Shown here piece after piece: positions 24,490 to 33,380 of a stretch of DNA of 33,406 nt (positions are counted from its first letter, which is position 1; every line of letters starts with the position of its first letter). The DNA is from Turicibacter sp. UBA7094 (lineage in GTDB: Bacteria; Bacillota_I; Bacilli_A; MOL361; Turicibacteraceae). The position numbers and the translations under genes are program-made. The stretch lies in NCBI GenBank assembly GCA_002493395.1, contig DKYS01000079.1, forward strand, positions 21,302 through 54,707, given 5' to 3'. A model generated the notes under the pieces. That model was not told the origin of the DNA. It did not search any database and saw nothing but the letters and a program-made list of their open reading frames with translations.

Positions 24490-25920
24490 ATGTCAGAATT
24501 AGATTTATTTTTTGAAAATAAAATGAACGAGGAATGCGGTGTGTTTGGTGTATTTAATCACGAAAATGCAGCAGAATTAACCTATTATGGGTTACATGCA
24601 CTGCAACATCGCGGTCAGGAAGGTGCCGGGATTGTGACAAGTGATGGGAATACCCTTCAACAACATAAAGGTGAGGGTCTTGTTCACAATATATTTACTC
24701 AACAGGATATCGACCGCTTACGAGGGATTCATGCCATTGGTCACGTGCGCTACTCAACAGCAGGTGGCGGTGGAATTATGAATGTTCAACCATTTTTGTT
24801 TCAGTCTCAAACGGGTACATTAGGGTTATGTCATAATGGGAATTTAGTAAATGCTCGTCAATTAAAAGGATATTTAGAGAATGAGGGAAGTATTTTTCAA
24901 ACAACATCTGATTCAGAAATTTTAGCGCACTTATTAAAAAGACAACGTGGTGATATGTTAAGTGCCTTAAAAGAATCATTACTTTATATTGAGGGAGCAT
25001 TTGCTTTCTTATTATTAAAAGAAAATGAGATGTATATTGCTTTAGATAAATTAGGGTTACGCCCGTTGTCTCTTGGAAAAATTGGCGATAGTGGTTTTGT
25101 TGTTGCTTCAGAGACTTGTGCATTTGACGTCATTGGAGCTACGTATATTCGGGACATTAATCCGGGTGAAGTCGTTCGTATTGATTTAGAAGGAATCACC
25201 TCAGAAAGTTATGCCGTGGTCGGTGAGCGTAGTATGTGTAGTATGGAGTATGTGTACTTTGCGCGCCCAGATAGTGATATTGAGAGAATTAACGTTCATC
25301 AAGCTCGTAAGAATTGCGGAAGAATATTAGCTCAGGAATCGTTTGTTGATGCGGATATTGTAGTGGGTGTTCCAGATTCAGGATTAAGTGCTGCTATTGG
25401 ATATGCGGAAGAGTCACGGATTCCTTTTGAAATTGGAATGGTAAAAAATAAATATATTGGTCGTACATTTATTCAACCATCACAGTCTCTTCGAGAACAG
25501 GGAGTTAAAATGAAGTTATCGGCCGTTCATTCTATTGTCAAAGATAAACGCGTCGTTTTGATTGATGATTCAATTGTTCGTGGAACGACCTCGAGACGAA
25601 TGGTGGATATGTTGCGCGAAGCTGGTGCTAAGGAGGTCCATGTACGAATCGCTTCACCGGAAATTAAGTTTCCATGTTTTTATGGAGTAGACTTTTCGAC
25701 GTACGATGAACTAATTGCGGCAACTCATACCAATGAAGAAATTTGTGAAGTCATTGGAGCAGATTCATTAGCGTTTATTTCGATTGAGGGATTAACGAAG
25801 GGGATTGGACGTCTTCCTAAACTCGGTAAAAATTGCGGGCAATGTGTGGCTTGTTTTAATGGAGATTATCCAACCTATTTATATGAAGATGTGAAGTGTG
25901 CAAATAAGGAAGTTAAATAA
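24490..25920 (+). CDS. purF: Amidophosphoribosyltransferase (4Fe-4S type)
   Basis: PurF makes phosphoribosylamine from PRPP and glutamine, the first committed step. The 476-residue product has the same length as the Bacillus enzyme. The N-terminal nucleophile Cys16 lies in MNEECGVFGVF, so a 15-residue propeptide would be removed (11 in B. subtilis). The PRPP loop is VVLIDDSIVRGTTSRRM. Cysteines in SMCSMEY, FPCFYG and the CGQCVAC cluster correspond to the four ligands of the oxygen-sensitive 4Fe-4S centre in the Bacillus type. ATG 24490 with AGGGTGA upstream is preferred to a GTG at 24466 within purC. Confidence 0.95.
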   Translation: MSELDLFFENKMNEECGVFGVFNHENAAELTYYGLHALQHRGQEGAGIVTSDGNTLQQHKGEGLVHNIFTQQDIDRLRGIHAIGHVRYSTAGGGGIMNVQPFLFQSQTGTLGLCHNGNLVNARQLKGYLENEGSIFQTTSDSEILAHLLKRQRGDMLSALKESLLYIEGAFAFLLLKENEMYIALDKLGLRPLSLGKIGDSGFVVASETCAFDVIGATYIRDINPGEVVRIDLEGITSESYAVVGERSMCSMEYVYFARPDSDIERINVHQARKNCGRILAQESFVDADIVVGVPDSGLSAAIGYAEESRIPFEIGMVKNKYIGRTFIQPSQSLREQGVKMKLSAVHSIVKDKRVVLIDDSIVRGTTSRRMVDMLREAGAKEVHVRIASPEIKFPCFYGVDFSTYDELIAATHTNEEICEVIGADSLAFISIEGLTKGIGRLPKLGKNCGQCVACFNGDYPTYLYEDVKCANKEVK

Positions 25921-25934
25921 GAGGTGGAAGAGAA

Positions 25935-26960
25935 ATGAGTAGAGCATATGAGTTGTCTGGTGTTAGTTTAGAGGCAGGATATGAGAGCGTAAATCTAATA
26001 AAAAAACACGTGGCTAAAACCCATCGAAAAGGTGTCTTTTCAGGAATTGGCGCATTTGGAGCGATGTTTGATTTATCTGAGTTAAATTATAAAAAACCAC
26101 TGCTAGTTTCAGGAACAGATGGCGTAGGAACAAAGTTAATGGTAGCCATTAAAGCGGATGTTCACGATACTATTGGGATTGATTGTGTGGCCATGTGTGT
26201 GAATGATATTGTTGTACAGGGAGCTCAACCTCTTTATTTTTTAGATTACGTTGCTGTCGGAAAAAATGAGCCTGAAAAAATTGAGGCTATTGTTAAAGGG
26301 GTGGCAGACGGATGCCAACAAGCTGGAGCTGCATTAATTGGTGGAGAAACAGCTGAAATGCCAGATATGTACGATTTAGATCATTACGATTTAGCAGGTT
26401 TTGCGGTTGGTGTTGTTGAAAAGGATCAACTCATTACAGGAGAAAAGGTTAAAGTAGGTGATGTTTTAATTGGATTACCATCTAGCGGAATTCATTCAAA
26501 TGGTTATTCGCTAGTTCGTAAGATTTTATTTAAAGATCATAATATAGATTTAAATAGTTATGAGGATTCACTAGGATCAACAGTTAAAGAGGCAATTTTA
26601 GCTCCAACTAAAATTTATGTTCAATCTATTTTGGCTCTTATTAAAGAAGTTGATGTTCATGGCATGGCGCATATTACAGGTGGGGGCTTTGATGAAAATA
26701 TTCCACGCACTTTACCTAACGGATGCGGTGTGAAAATTAATAAAGGATCATACCCAGTACCTCCAGTTTTTGACTATCTTAAAACGCTAGGTAATCTAGA
26801 TGAGCGTGAGATGTACAATGTGTTTAATATGGGAATCGGGATGGTAATTGTTGTGGATCACCAAGACGTGGAAAAAACGATGCAAATTTTAAAGGACTGT
26901 CACGAGCAACCTTATATTATTGGAGAGGTAATTGAGGGAGAAGGGGTTCAGTTAGTATGA
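25935..26960 (+). CDS. purM: AIR synthetase
   Basis: PurM closes the imidazole ring, FGAM plus ATP giving AIR. The 341-residue product shows YESVNLIKKHVAKTHRKGVFSGIGAFGAMFDL, the SGTDGVGTKLMVA glycine-rich motif, GIDCVAMCVNDIV, GGETAEMPDMY and HITGGGFDENIPR, all typical. AGAGGTGGAAGAG precedes the ATG. It lies 14 bases after purF, and its TGA stop overlaps the purN ATG by four bases (ATGA), so purM and purN are translationally coupled. Confidence 0.97.
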   Translation: MSRAYELSGVSLEAGYESVNLIKKHVAKTHRKGVFSGIGAFGAMFDLSELNYKKPLLVSGTDGVGTKLMVAIKADVHDTIGIDCVAMCVNDIVVQGAQPLYFLDYVAVGKNEPEKIEAIVKGVADGCQQAGAALIGGETAEMPDMYDLDHYDLAGFAVGVVEKDQLITGEKVKVGDVLIGLPSSGIHSNGYSLVRKILFKDHNIDLNSYEDSLGSTVKEAILAPTKIYVQSILALIKEVDVHGMAHITGGGFDENIPRTLPNGCGVKINKGSYPVPPVFDYLKTLGNLDEREMYNVFNMGIGMVIVVDHQDVEKTMQILKDCHEQPYIIGEVIEGEGVQLV

Positions 26961-27517
26961 AGAAAATAGTTGTTTTTGCATCTGGGAGTGGGAGCAACTT
27001 TCAAGCCATTGTTGAACAGTTACACCCCAAAAGATGTGAGGTAGCTTTGTTGGTCTGTGATAAAGATGGAGCGTATTGTTTAGAGCGTGCGAAGCACTTC
27101 GAAATTCCTACTTTTTTATTTAATCCTAAAGATTACTTGTCAAAAACAGAATTTGAGGAAGTTATTTGTGAGAAGTTATCACAAATTGAACCCGATTTAA
27201 TTGTTTTAGCAGGATACATGCGCATTATCGGAAAGACGCTTTTAGACGCTTATGAGGGAAAGATTGTAAATATTCACCCCGCTTTATTACCTGCTTTTCC
27301 AGGACGTGATGGAATTACAGATGCCCTAAACTATGGAGTGAAGGTTATGGGAGTAACCGTCCATTATGTGGATGCGGGAATTGATACGGGAAAAATTATT
27401 GATCAATTGAGTTTTAAGCGGTCGGATGAAGAAACGAAGGAAGAAATTATTAATCGTATTCATGCGTTAGAGCATGAACTATATCCGAAAGTTATTGCAA
27501 GACTTTTAAAAGTTTAG
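26957..27517 (+). CDS. purN: GAR transformylase (10-formyl-THF dependent)
   Basis: PurN formylates GAR with 10-formyl-THF. The 186-residue product has VFASGSGSNFQAIVEQ at the N terminus (ribonucleotide-phosphate loop), the catalytic NIHPALLPAFPG motif, and GVTVHYVDAGIDTGKII with the family Asp. It overlaps purM by ATGA and lies 14 bases before purH. Because fhs heads the same operon, the formyl donor and its two users are made together. I see no purT (formate-using alternative) here. Confidence 0.96.
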   Translation: MKKIVVFASGSGSNFQAIVEQLHPKRCEVALLVCDKDGAYCLERAKHFEIPTFLFNPKDYLSKTEFEEVICEKLSQIEPDLIVLAGYMRIIGKTLLDAYEGKIVNIHPALLPAFPGRDGITDALNYGVKVMGVTVHYVDAGIDTGKIIDQLSFKRSDEETKEEIINRIHALEHELYPKVIARLLKV

Positions 27518-27531
27518 GAGGAGTTTAGGGA

Positions 27532-29064
27532 ATGAAACGAGCATTAGTTAGTGTATCAGATAAAACAAATTTAGTACCTTTTGTTAAAAGGTTAGTTGAA
27601 TTAGGCTATGAAATTATTTCAACAGGTGGAACGAAAAAAGCATTAGAAGAGGCAGGGATGAAAGTTATTTCTATTGATGAAGTAACAGGATTTAAAGAAA
27701 TTTTAGAAGGACGTGTTAAAACATTACACCCTATGGTACACGGTGGATTGTTAGCAAAGCGTGAAGATGTGAATCATCAACAACAAGTTAAGGAAAATAA
27801 TATTGAATATATTGATTTAGTATGTGTAAATTTATATCCATTTGCTAAAACGATTCAAAACCCAGAAGCAACCCATGAAGATAAAATTGAAAATATTGAT
27901 ATTGGCGGTCCTTCAATGCTACGCTCTGCGGCAAAGAATTTTAATGATGTTACCGTTATTGTCGATGCGGCAGATTATGATTTAGTTATTTCAGAGATTG
28001 AGGCAAACCAAAATACGACTTTAAAAACTCGTCAAATGCTGGCTGGAAAAGTATTTAATCATACGGCTGCATATGACGCCATGATTGCAAAATATTTTAA
28101 TGACATTAATGGGATTGAATTCCCTCCAACATTAACAGTAACATACGATTTAAAACAGGGATTACGTTATGGTGAAAATCCACATCAAAAGGCGGCCTTT
28201 TATCAAAGTTTACAACAACCTTCATATAGCGTTGTAAATAGTCAACAGTTACATGGAAAAGAGCTATCTTATAATAATATTGCAGATGCTAATGCAGCGT
28301 TAGAAATTTTACAAGAATTTGAAGGATCGGCAGCAGTAGCAGTTAAACATATGAACCCATGCGGTGTTGGACTTGGTATAACGATTGAAGAAGCTTATGA
28401 AAAAGCTTATCAAGCAGATCCAGTTTCTATTTTTGGAGGAATTGTCGCTTTAAACCAAGAGGTTTCAAAAGAGTTAGCAGAAAAATTACATCAATTATTC
28501 TTAGAGATTGTTATTGCCCCAAGTTTCAGTGCAGAAGCTTTAGAAATCCTGATGCAAAAGAAAAATATTCGTCTTTTAGTGACAGACATGAGCCAACGCT
28601 TACAACCAGGAATGAAATTATCTTCGGTTAAAGGCGGGTTATTAGTACAAGAACTTGATACACTTCAGGTGAAAGAATCAGAATTAGAGTGCGTAACGGA
28701 GGCTCAACCAACGGAGGAAGATTTAAAACAATTACTCTTTGGATTTAATGTGTGTAAACATGTCAAATCAAATGCCATCACGCTAGTAAAAAATGATATG
28801 ACAATTGGAGTTGGCGCAGGTCAGATGAATCGCGTAGGTTCGGCAAAAATAGCATTAGAACAAGCCGGCGAGTTAGCCAACGGTGCTTATTTAGCATCAG
28901 ATGCCTTTTTCCCTATGGCAGATACGGTAGAATTAGCTGCAAAATATGGTATTAAGGCAATTATTCAACCGGGTGGTTCAATTAAAGATCAAGATTCAAT
29001 TGATGCATGTAATAAACATGGTATTTGTATGGTATTTACAAAGGTTCGTCATTTTAAACATTAA
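27532..29064 (+). CDS. purH: Bifunctional AICAR transformylase / IMP cyclohydrolase
   Basis: PurH carries out the last two steps: AICAR formylation by 10-formyl-THF and closure to IMP. The 510-residue product has the normal length. The N-terminal MGS-like cyclohydrolase domain shows ALVSVSDKTNLVPF, EIISTGGTKKAL and GRVKTLHPMVHGG. The transformylase domain from about 200 has LRYGENPHQKAAFY (near 210), VKHMNPCGVG (near 272), ISxFGGIVALN and the C-terminal AIIQPGGSIKDQDSIDACN. AGGAGGAG precedes the ATG. purD follows after 26 bases. Confidence 0.97.
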   Translation: MKRALVSVSDKTNLVPFVKRLVELGYEIISTGGTKKALEEAGMKVISIDEVTGFKEILEGRVKTLHPMVHGGLLAKREDVNHQQQVKENNIEYIDLVCVNLYPFAKTIQNPEATHEDKIENIDIGGPSMLRSAAKNFNDVTVIVDAADYDLVISEIEANQNTTLKTRQMLAGKVFNHTAAYDAMIAKYFNDINGIEFPPTLTVTYDLKQGLRYGENPHQKAAFYQSLQQPSYSVVNSQQLHGKELSYNNIADANAALEILQEFEGSAAVAVKHMNPCGVGLGITIEEAYEKAYQADPVSIFGGIVALNQEVSKELAEKLHQLFLEIVIAPSFSAEALEILMQKKNIRLLVTDMSQRLQPGMKLSSVKGGLLVQELDTLQVKESELECVTEAQPTEEDLKQLLFGFNVCKHVKSNAITLVKNDMTIGVGAGQMNRVGSAKIALEQAGELANGAYLASDAFFPMADTVELAAKYGIKAIIQPGGSIKDQDSIDACNKHGICMVFTKVRHFKH

Positions 29065-29090
29065 GGAATGAGTGACAAGAGGAGAAGACT

Positions 29091-30344
29091 ATGAAAGTTT
29101 TAGTTATTGGACGCGGTGGTCGTGAGCACGCCATTATAAAGAAGATCGCTCGTGATAATAAGGCAACTCAAATTTTTTGTGCTCCAGGAAATGATGGAAT
29201 GAGTGAAGCAACACTTGTTCCTATCGAAGAAACTAATGTTTCTGAGCTAGCACAATTTGCTACTGACAATCAAATTAATTTAACGATTGTTGGTCCAGAA
29301 GTAGCGTTGATGGCAGGGGTTGTTAATGAGTTTAATCAGTTAGGGTTACCAATCTTCGGTCCTACAAAAGAGGCAGCCTTAATTGAGGGGAGTAAGGCTT
29401 TCGCAAAGTATATGATGAATAAATACAATATTCCCACGGCTACTTATGGGGAATTTACTGAGATGGAAGAAGCCATTGCCTATTTAAAAAACCAATCAAT
29501 GCCGATTGTTATTAAGGCAGATGGATTGGCTGCCGGTAAAGGTGTCGTGATTTGTCAGACATTAGAAGAGGCAGAATCGACAGTAAAAGAGATGATTTTA
29601 GATCGAAAATTTGATGATGCCTCATCTAAAATTGTTATTGAAGAGTTTTTAGAGGGCGAGGAATTTTCATTGATGGCATTTGTCTCAAATAAAATTTATC
29701 AAGCCATGCCAATTGCCCGTGATTATAAGCGGGCTTATGATGGAGATTTAGGATTAAATACGGGTGGAATGGGGAATCACAGTCCACATCCATTAATTAC
29801 GGATGCTGATTATGAAGAGGCAATTCATAAGGTAATTGAACCAATGACAAAGGCCATGATTGCGGAGGGAATCCCATTCACTGGAATTTTGTATGCTGGG
29901 TTAATGAAGACAACTGATGGGATTAAGGTTATTGAATTTAATGCGCGATTTGGTGACCCCGAAACGGAAGTGCTGCTTCCTAGATTAGAGACAGATTTAA
30001 CTGATATCATGCTATCTTTATTGGATGATAAAGAAGTTGAGTGTATTTGGAATGATAAGGCAACCGTCGGAGTTGTTTTAGCCGCAAAAGGTTATCCAAG
30101 TACTTATGTGAAGGGGACACCAATCAAAGGATTAGAGAATTTAATCGATGTAGATATTTGTCACATGGGAACAAAATTAATCGATAATCAAATTTCATTA
30201 AATGGGGGACGCGTTCTATTTGTTGTTGGATGTGGAGATACACTTGAACAAGCGCGTCAAAAAGTTTATCAGGAAATAGAAAAAATAGACTGCAAGGATC
30301 TTTTCTATCGAAAGGATATAGCACGAAAAATAATAAATAGTTAA
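29091..30344 (+). CDS. purD: GAR synthetase
   Basis: PurD joins glycine to phosphoribosylamine with ATP, giving GAR. The 417-residue product is an ATP-grasp enzyme: N-terminal VLVIGRGGREHAI, FCAPGNDGM, GPEVALMAGV, the ATP-binding PIVIKADGLAAGKGVVI and EEFLEGEEFSLMAF, YKRAYDGDLGLNTGGMG, and the metal site NARFGDPETEVLLPRL. It is the last gene of the purine cluster (the usual place in Bacillus as well) and is followed by a hairpin. Confidence 0.97.
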   Translation: MKVLVIGRGGREHAIIKKIARDNKATQIFCAPGNDGMSEATLVPIEETNVSELAQFATDNQINLTIVGPEVALMAGVVNEFNQLGLPIFGPTKEAALIEGSKAFAKYMMNKYNIPTATYGEFTEMEEAIAYLKNQSMPIVIKADGLAAGKGVVICQTLEEAESTVKEMILDRKFDDASSKIVIEEFLEGEEFSLMAFVSNKIYQAMPIARDYKRAYDGDLGLNTGGMGNHSPHPLITDADYEEAIHKVIEPMTKAMIAEGIPFTGILYAGLMKTTDGIKVIEFNARFGDPETEVLLPRLETDLTDIMLSLLDDKEVECIWNDKATVGVVLAAKGYPSTYVKGTPIKGLENLIDVDICHMGTKLIDNQISLNGGRVLFVVGCGDTLEQARQKVYQEIEKIDCKDLFYRKDIARKIINS

Positions 30345-30352
30345 TTAAAATA

Positions 30353-30380
30353 GAGGGGAGATGTCATTTTATCTCCCTTT
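30353..30380 (+). terminator. Hairpin terminator after purD
   Basis: GAGGGGAGAT (30353-30362) pairs with ATCTCCCTTT (30371-30380), loop of eight, ten pairs of which two are G-T. The T-run is short (CTTTCGTT), so some read-through into the next genes is possible. Confidence 0.6.
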
Positions 30381-30446
30381 CGTTGCATAAAATATTTAAT
30401 AGATGATTATAGAGAGAACTATTATGAAAAAAGTAGGTGGAAGAAA

Positions 30447-31532
30447 ATGAGTAAGACTTTATTTACGCCAGGCCCAACAAATGTACCCCAATTTGTTAGA
30501 GATGTTCTTGGTCGGGATTTAATTCATCACCGAATGGCGGATTATCATCAATTACTTAAAGATATTAATGAGGATTTAAAGGTGGTATTCGGTACAAAAA
30601 ATGATGTTCTAGTTGTAACATCGTCAGGAACCGGGGCAATGGAGTCAACCGTTGCAAATTTTTTCTCTCAAGGTGATTCTGTGTTAGTGATTAATACAGG
30701 TTGGTTTGGAAAAAGATTTATTGAGATTTGCAATATCTATGGTTTAAACGTACACGAATTGTGTTACGAGTGGGGAAAGACTTATAATTTTCATGAGGTT
30801 GAAGAAGTCTTGGAGCAATATCCAGAAATTAAAGGAATCTTTGTGACTTATCACGAAACGTCTACTGGGGTTTTAAATGATTTGAAGTCACTAGGTCAGT
30901 TAACAAGAGATAGAGATTGCCTGTTAATTGCGGATTGTATTAGCGGGATGATTGTTCATGAATTTCATCTGGATAAGTGGGGAGTAGATTGTGCTGTTGC
31001 AAGTAGTCAGAAGGGATTTTTACTTCCACCAGGATTAAGTTTTGTTGCCTTGAGCGATAAAGCAAAGCTAGCAATGGAACGCTCGAATCTCCCTAAATAT
31101 TATTGGGATTACAAAAAATACTTTAAATCTTTTAATGAAAAATATGAACAGCCGTTTACACCTGCTATTTCTATTGTTGTTGCTCTGAGGGAGTCTTTGA
31201 GATATTTGCTAGATAAGGGGTTAGCAACAGTGGTTGAAGAGAAGAGAATGCTTAGAAAATATACAGAGGAAAAGTTACAAGCACTTGGATTTAAATTGTT
31301 TATCGAAGATGATTCAATCCGGGGGAATGTACTTATACCCGTTATTGTCCCAGAAGAAATTGATGGACGGCAATTGACAGCTATGATTGATGAACGTCAT
31401 GATTTTACGGTCGCCGGAGGCATGGGAGAATATGCCGGAAAAATGCTACGTGTGGGAATTTTGAGTGATGTTACAACTAAGGAGATTGATTTATTAGCCT
31501 CATATATTGAAGAGAGCTTGTTAGAATTATAG
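30447..31532 (+). CDS. Class V PLP aminotransferase (serine-pyruvate / alanine-glyoxylate family)
   Basis: The 361-residue product is a fold-type I PLP enzyme of the class V group (COG0075, relatives: PucG, serine-pyruvate and alanine-glyoxylate aminotransferases). Seen: TPGPTNVP (7-14), the phosphate-binding SSGTGAMES (59-67), FVTYHETSTG (132-141), the PLP Asp in IADCISG (161-167) and the Schiff-base Lys189 in ASSQKGFLLPPG. The true amino donor and acceptor cannot be read from sequence; serine or alanine with pyruvate or glyoxylate are likely. AGGTGG precedes the ATG. It follows purD after a hairpin and precedes the PEPCK-like gene by 24 bases, so those two form a cassette. Confidence 0.88.
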   Translation: MSKTLFTPGPTNVPQFVRDVLGRDLIHHRMADYHQLLKDINEDLKVVFGTKNDVLVVTSSGTGAMESTVANFFSQGDSVLVINTGWFGKRFIEICNIYGLNVHELCYEWGKTYNFHEVEEVLEQYPEIKGIFVTYHETSTGVLNDLKSLGQLTRDRDCLLIADCISGMIVHEFHLDKWGVDCAVASSQKGFLLPPGLSFVALSDKAKLAMERSNLPKYYWDYKKYFKSFNEKYEQPFTPAISIVVALRESLRYLLDKGLATVVEEKRMLRKYTEEKLQALGFKLFIEDDSIRGNVLIPVIVPEEIDGRQLTAMIDERHDFTVAGGMGEYAGKMLRVGILSDVTTKEIDLLASYIEESLLEL

Positions 31533-31556
31533 AAGAGAAGAAGGGGGAACAGCATA

Positions 31557-33281
31557 ATGAAACCGCAATTTGAATTGGAACGTAATACTGCTGTCATTAA
31601 TTTTTCTGCCCATTATTGCAACACAGCAGATGAGTTACTAAATAGTCAAGGATTTGAGCGTGTCTTAACCCGTTTTTTAAGACAGTTAAAGAAGAAAGAG
31701 TCACCTGTTTATGAACAATTATCATACGTATGTGGAGAGTGTTTGATTGCGAGTGAGTTAATATCTTTATTTAAACTATTGTTAGTCTTAGAAGTAGATG
31801 AAATCATGAAGATGAATCGCTCATTTATTGTTTTACTCCAACATAAAGATGCATTAATTAATTTTATTGAAGAATTATATGATTATTGGCGTCAACTTGA
31901 GCGTTATAGCGTCATTTATAATAGCACTGAGGGAACTGGAATTCAGAAAATAAAGTTTATAGAAGCTAATAACTCATTTACTAATTTAGTGTTGCAGGTT
32001 TACCGTATTATTGAGGAACGACTATTAGGCCACCATCAAAATGTTTATCGTCAATTAATTGTTGGCGCGAATGCCGGTTTAGTTTTAAACGAAATTCAGT
32101 GGGACATTCCCGTTCAATATATGGGGTTGCGTTATCCAGCGTTTATCGAATCTATTGTCTTAACACCACCTTTTATTACTTATCCGAAGCGGACAAAACG
32201 AGATGGAATTTTTGAAGAAGTGTTTGAAAATCCAATAGATGGCTTATACTTAGATCCAAATAACTGGTTTGTTTATCCTGCAAAAGTTGGAACTGCACTG
32301 GCCTATGTGTATTTTCATCGTGACTTTATGTCTCAAGGAGTAACGATGTGTAACTTATTTGAGTTGGCAGACCTAAAAGAATGCGCGAATCGAAAGCCAG
32401 ATTTAATATATGTGTATGGTAATAAGGATCAAGAAGACCGAGCCGTTTTTTATCAAGATAAGGCGAATGATATTATGATAGGTTACGCCTCTTATAGTGA
32501 AGAGCACGACTATTTTGGTTATATGAAAAAAATGGTCTTAACATTATATAACGTAAAAATGATTAATGAGAAAAAGTTACCGTTACATGGAGCTATGATT
32601 GAGTTGACGCTTAAAAATGGAAAACAACGCAATATTGTCGTTATTGGTGATAGTGGAGCGGGAAAATCTGAAACATTAGAGGCTGTACGTATGATTGCTG
32701 GCGATGAAATTAAAGATATGAAAACTATTTTTGATGATATGGGAACGTTAGTTCTTGAACATGGAGAAATCCGGGCGTATGGAACGGAGATAGGGGCTTT
32801 TGTCAGATTGGATGATTTAGATAGCGGGTATGCATACCGCACGATTGATCGTAGTATTTTTATGAATCCTGATAAAACAAACGCTCGTATTGTTATTCCA
32901 GTATCGACCTATAAAGAAATTACAACAGGTAGACCAGTTGATTTATTCTTATACGCAAATAATTATGAAGATTCATTTGATGAACTTGAATTCTTTAATA
33001 GCGTTGAAGAGGCGAAACAGGTCTTTGTTCGAGGAGCTAGAAAAGCTAAAGGGACGACAACAGAAACAGGATTAGTAGAGTCGTACTTTGCTAACCCATT
33101 TGGACCAGTACAATTAAAAGAGCAGACGGATCAGTTAATTGATAAATATTTTGAGACATTATTTTATAAAAATATCAAGGTTGGCCAAATACGAACTCGC
33201 TTGGCTATCCCAGGCCAAGAACATTCGGGGCCACGCAAGGCAGCGGAATGCTTATTATCTTTTATTAAAGAACAGAATTAA
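31557..33281 (+). CDS. PEP carboxykinase / HPr kinase superfamily protein of unknown substrate
   Basis: I cannot name the substrate. The 574-residue protein has a divergent N-terminal half. From about 315 it reads like ATP-dependent PEP carboxykinase: YFGYMKKMVLTLYNV (319-333; PEPCK has a similar Y-x-G-E-x-KK stretch), LPLHGAM with His344, an HPr-kinase-style P-loop GDSGAGKSE (364-372), acidic FDDMG (392-396), NARIVIPV (442-449, compare NTRVVYPI) and GTTTETGLVESYFANPFGP (499-517, compare the PEPCK GxTE...ACFGAPF region). PEPCK itself has GLSGTGKTT, so the loop is unusual. No signal peptide or membrane segment. Good AAGGGGG-type ribosome-binding site; a terminator follows. Likely a cytoplasmic small-molecule kinase or PEPCK variant working with the aminotransferase before it. 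Confidence 0.7.
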   Translation: MKPQFELERNTAVINFSAHYCNTADELLNSQGFERVLTRFLRQLKKKESPVYEQLSYVCGECLIASELISLFKLLLVLEVDEIMKMNRSFIVLLQHKDALINFIEELYDYWRQLERYSVIYNSTEGTGIQKIKFIEANNSFTNLVLQVYRIIEERLLGHHQNVYRQLIVGANAGLVLNEIQWDIPVQYMGLRYPAFIESIVLTPPFITYPKRTKRDGIFEEVFENPIDGLYLDPNNWFVYPAKVGTALAYVYFHRDFMSQGVTMCNLFELADLKECANRKPDLIYVYGNKDQEDRAVFYQDKANDIMIGYASYSEEHDYFGYMKKMVLTLYNVKMINEKKLPLHGAMIELTLKNGKQRNIVVIGDSGAGKSETLEAVRMIAGDEIKDMKTIFDDMGTLVLEHGEIRAYGTEIGAFVRLDDLDSGYAYRTIDRSIFMNPDKTNARIVIPVSTYKEITTGRPVDLFLYANNYEDSFDELEFFNSVEEAKQVFVRGARKAKGTTTETGLVESYFANPFGPVQLKEQTDQLIDKYFETLFYKNIKVGQIRTRLAIPGQEHSGPRKAAECLLSFIKEQN

Positions 33282-33310
33282 AAGGGAAGGTCATCAAGGC
33301 CTCCCTTTTT
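33280..33310 (+). terminator. Terminator after the PEPCK-like gene
   Basis: AAAAGGGA-GG (33280-33290, one bulged A) pairs with CCTCCCTTTT (33300-33309), loop of nine, followed by T. It closes the aminotransferase-kinase cassette. Confidence 0.85.
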
Positions 33311-33351
33311 AATTTGGATTAGATATCGGAGGAAAATAAGAGAAAAAATGT

Positions 33352-33380
33352 TTGACAATGAGCAGGTAGAATGATATTAT
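33352..33380 (+). promoter_or_regulatory. Strong sigma-A promoter at the window end
   Basis: Perfect TTGACA (33352-33357), exactly 17 bases, then TATTAT (33375-33380), also preceded by an extended TGA. It is the strongest promoter in the window. After the start point a short TCGCC/GGGCGA hairpin (33388-33403) follows; GTCGC-type starts are common in rRNA operon leaders of Bacillota, so an rRNA or tRNA operon may begin just beyond. Confidence 0.75.
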
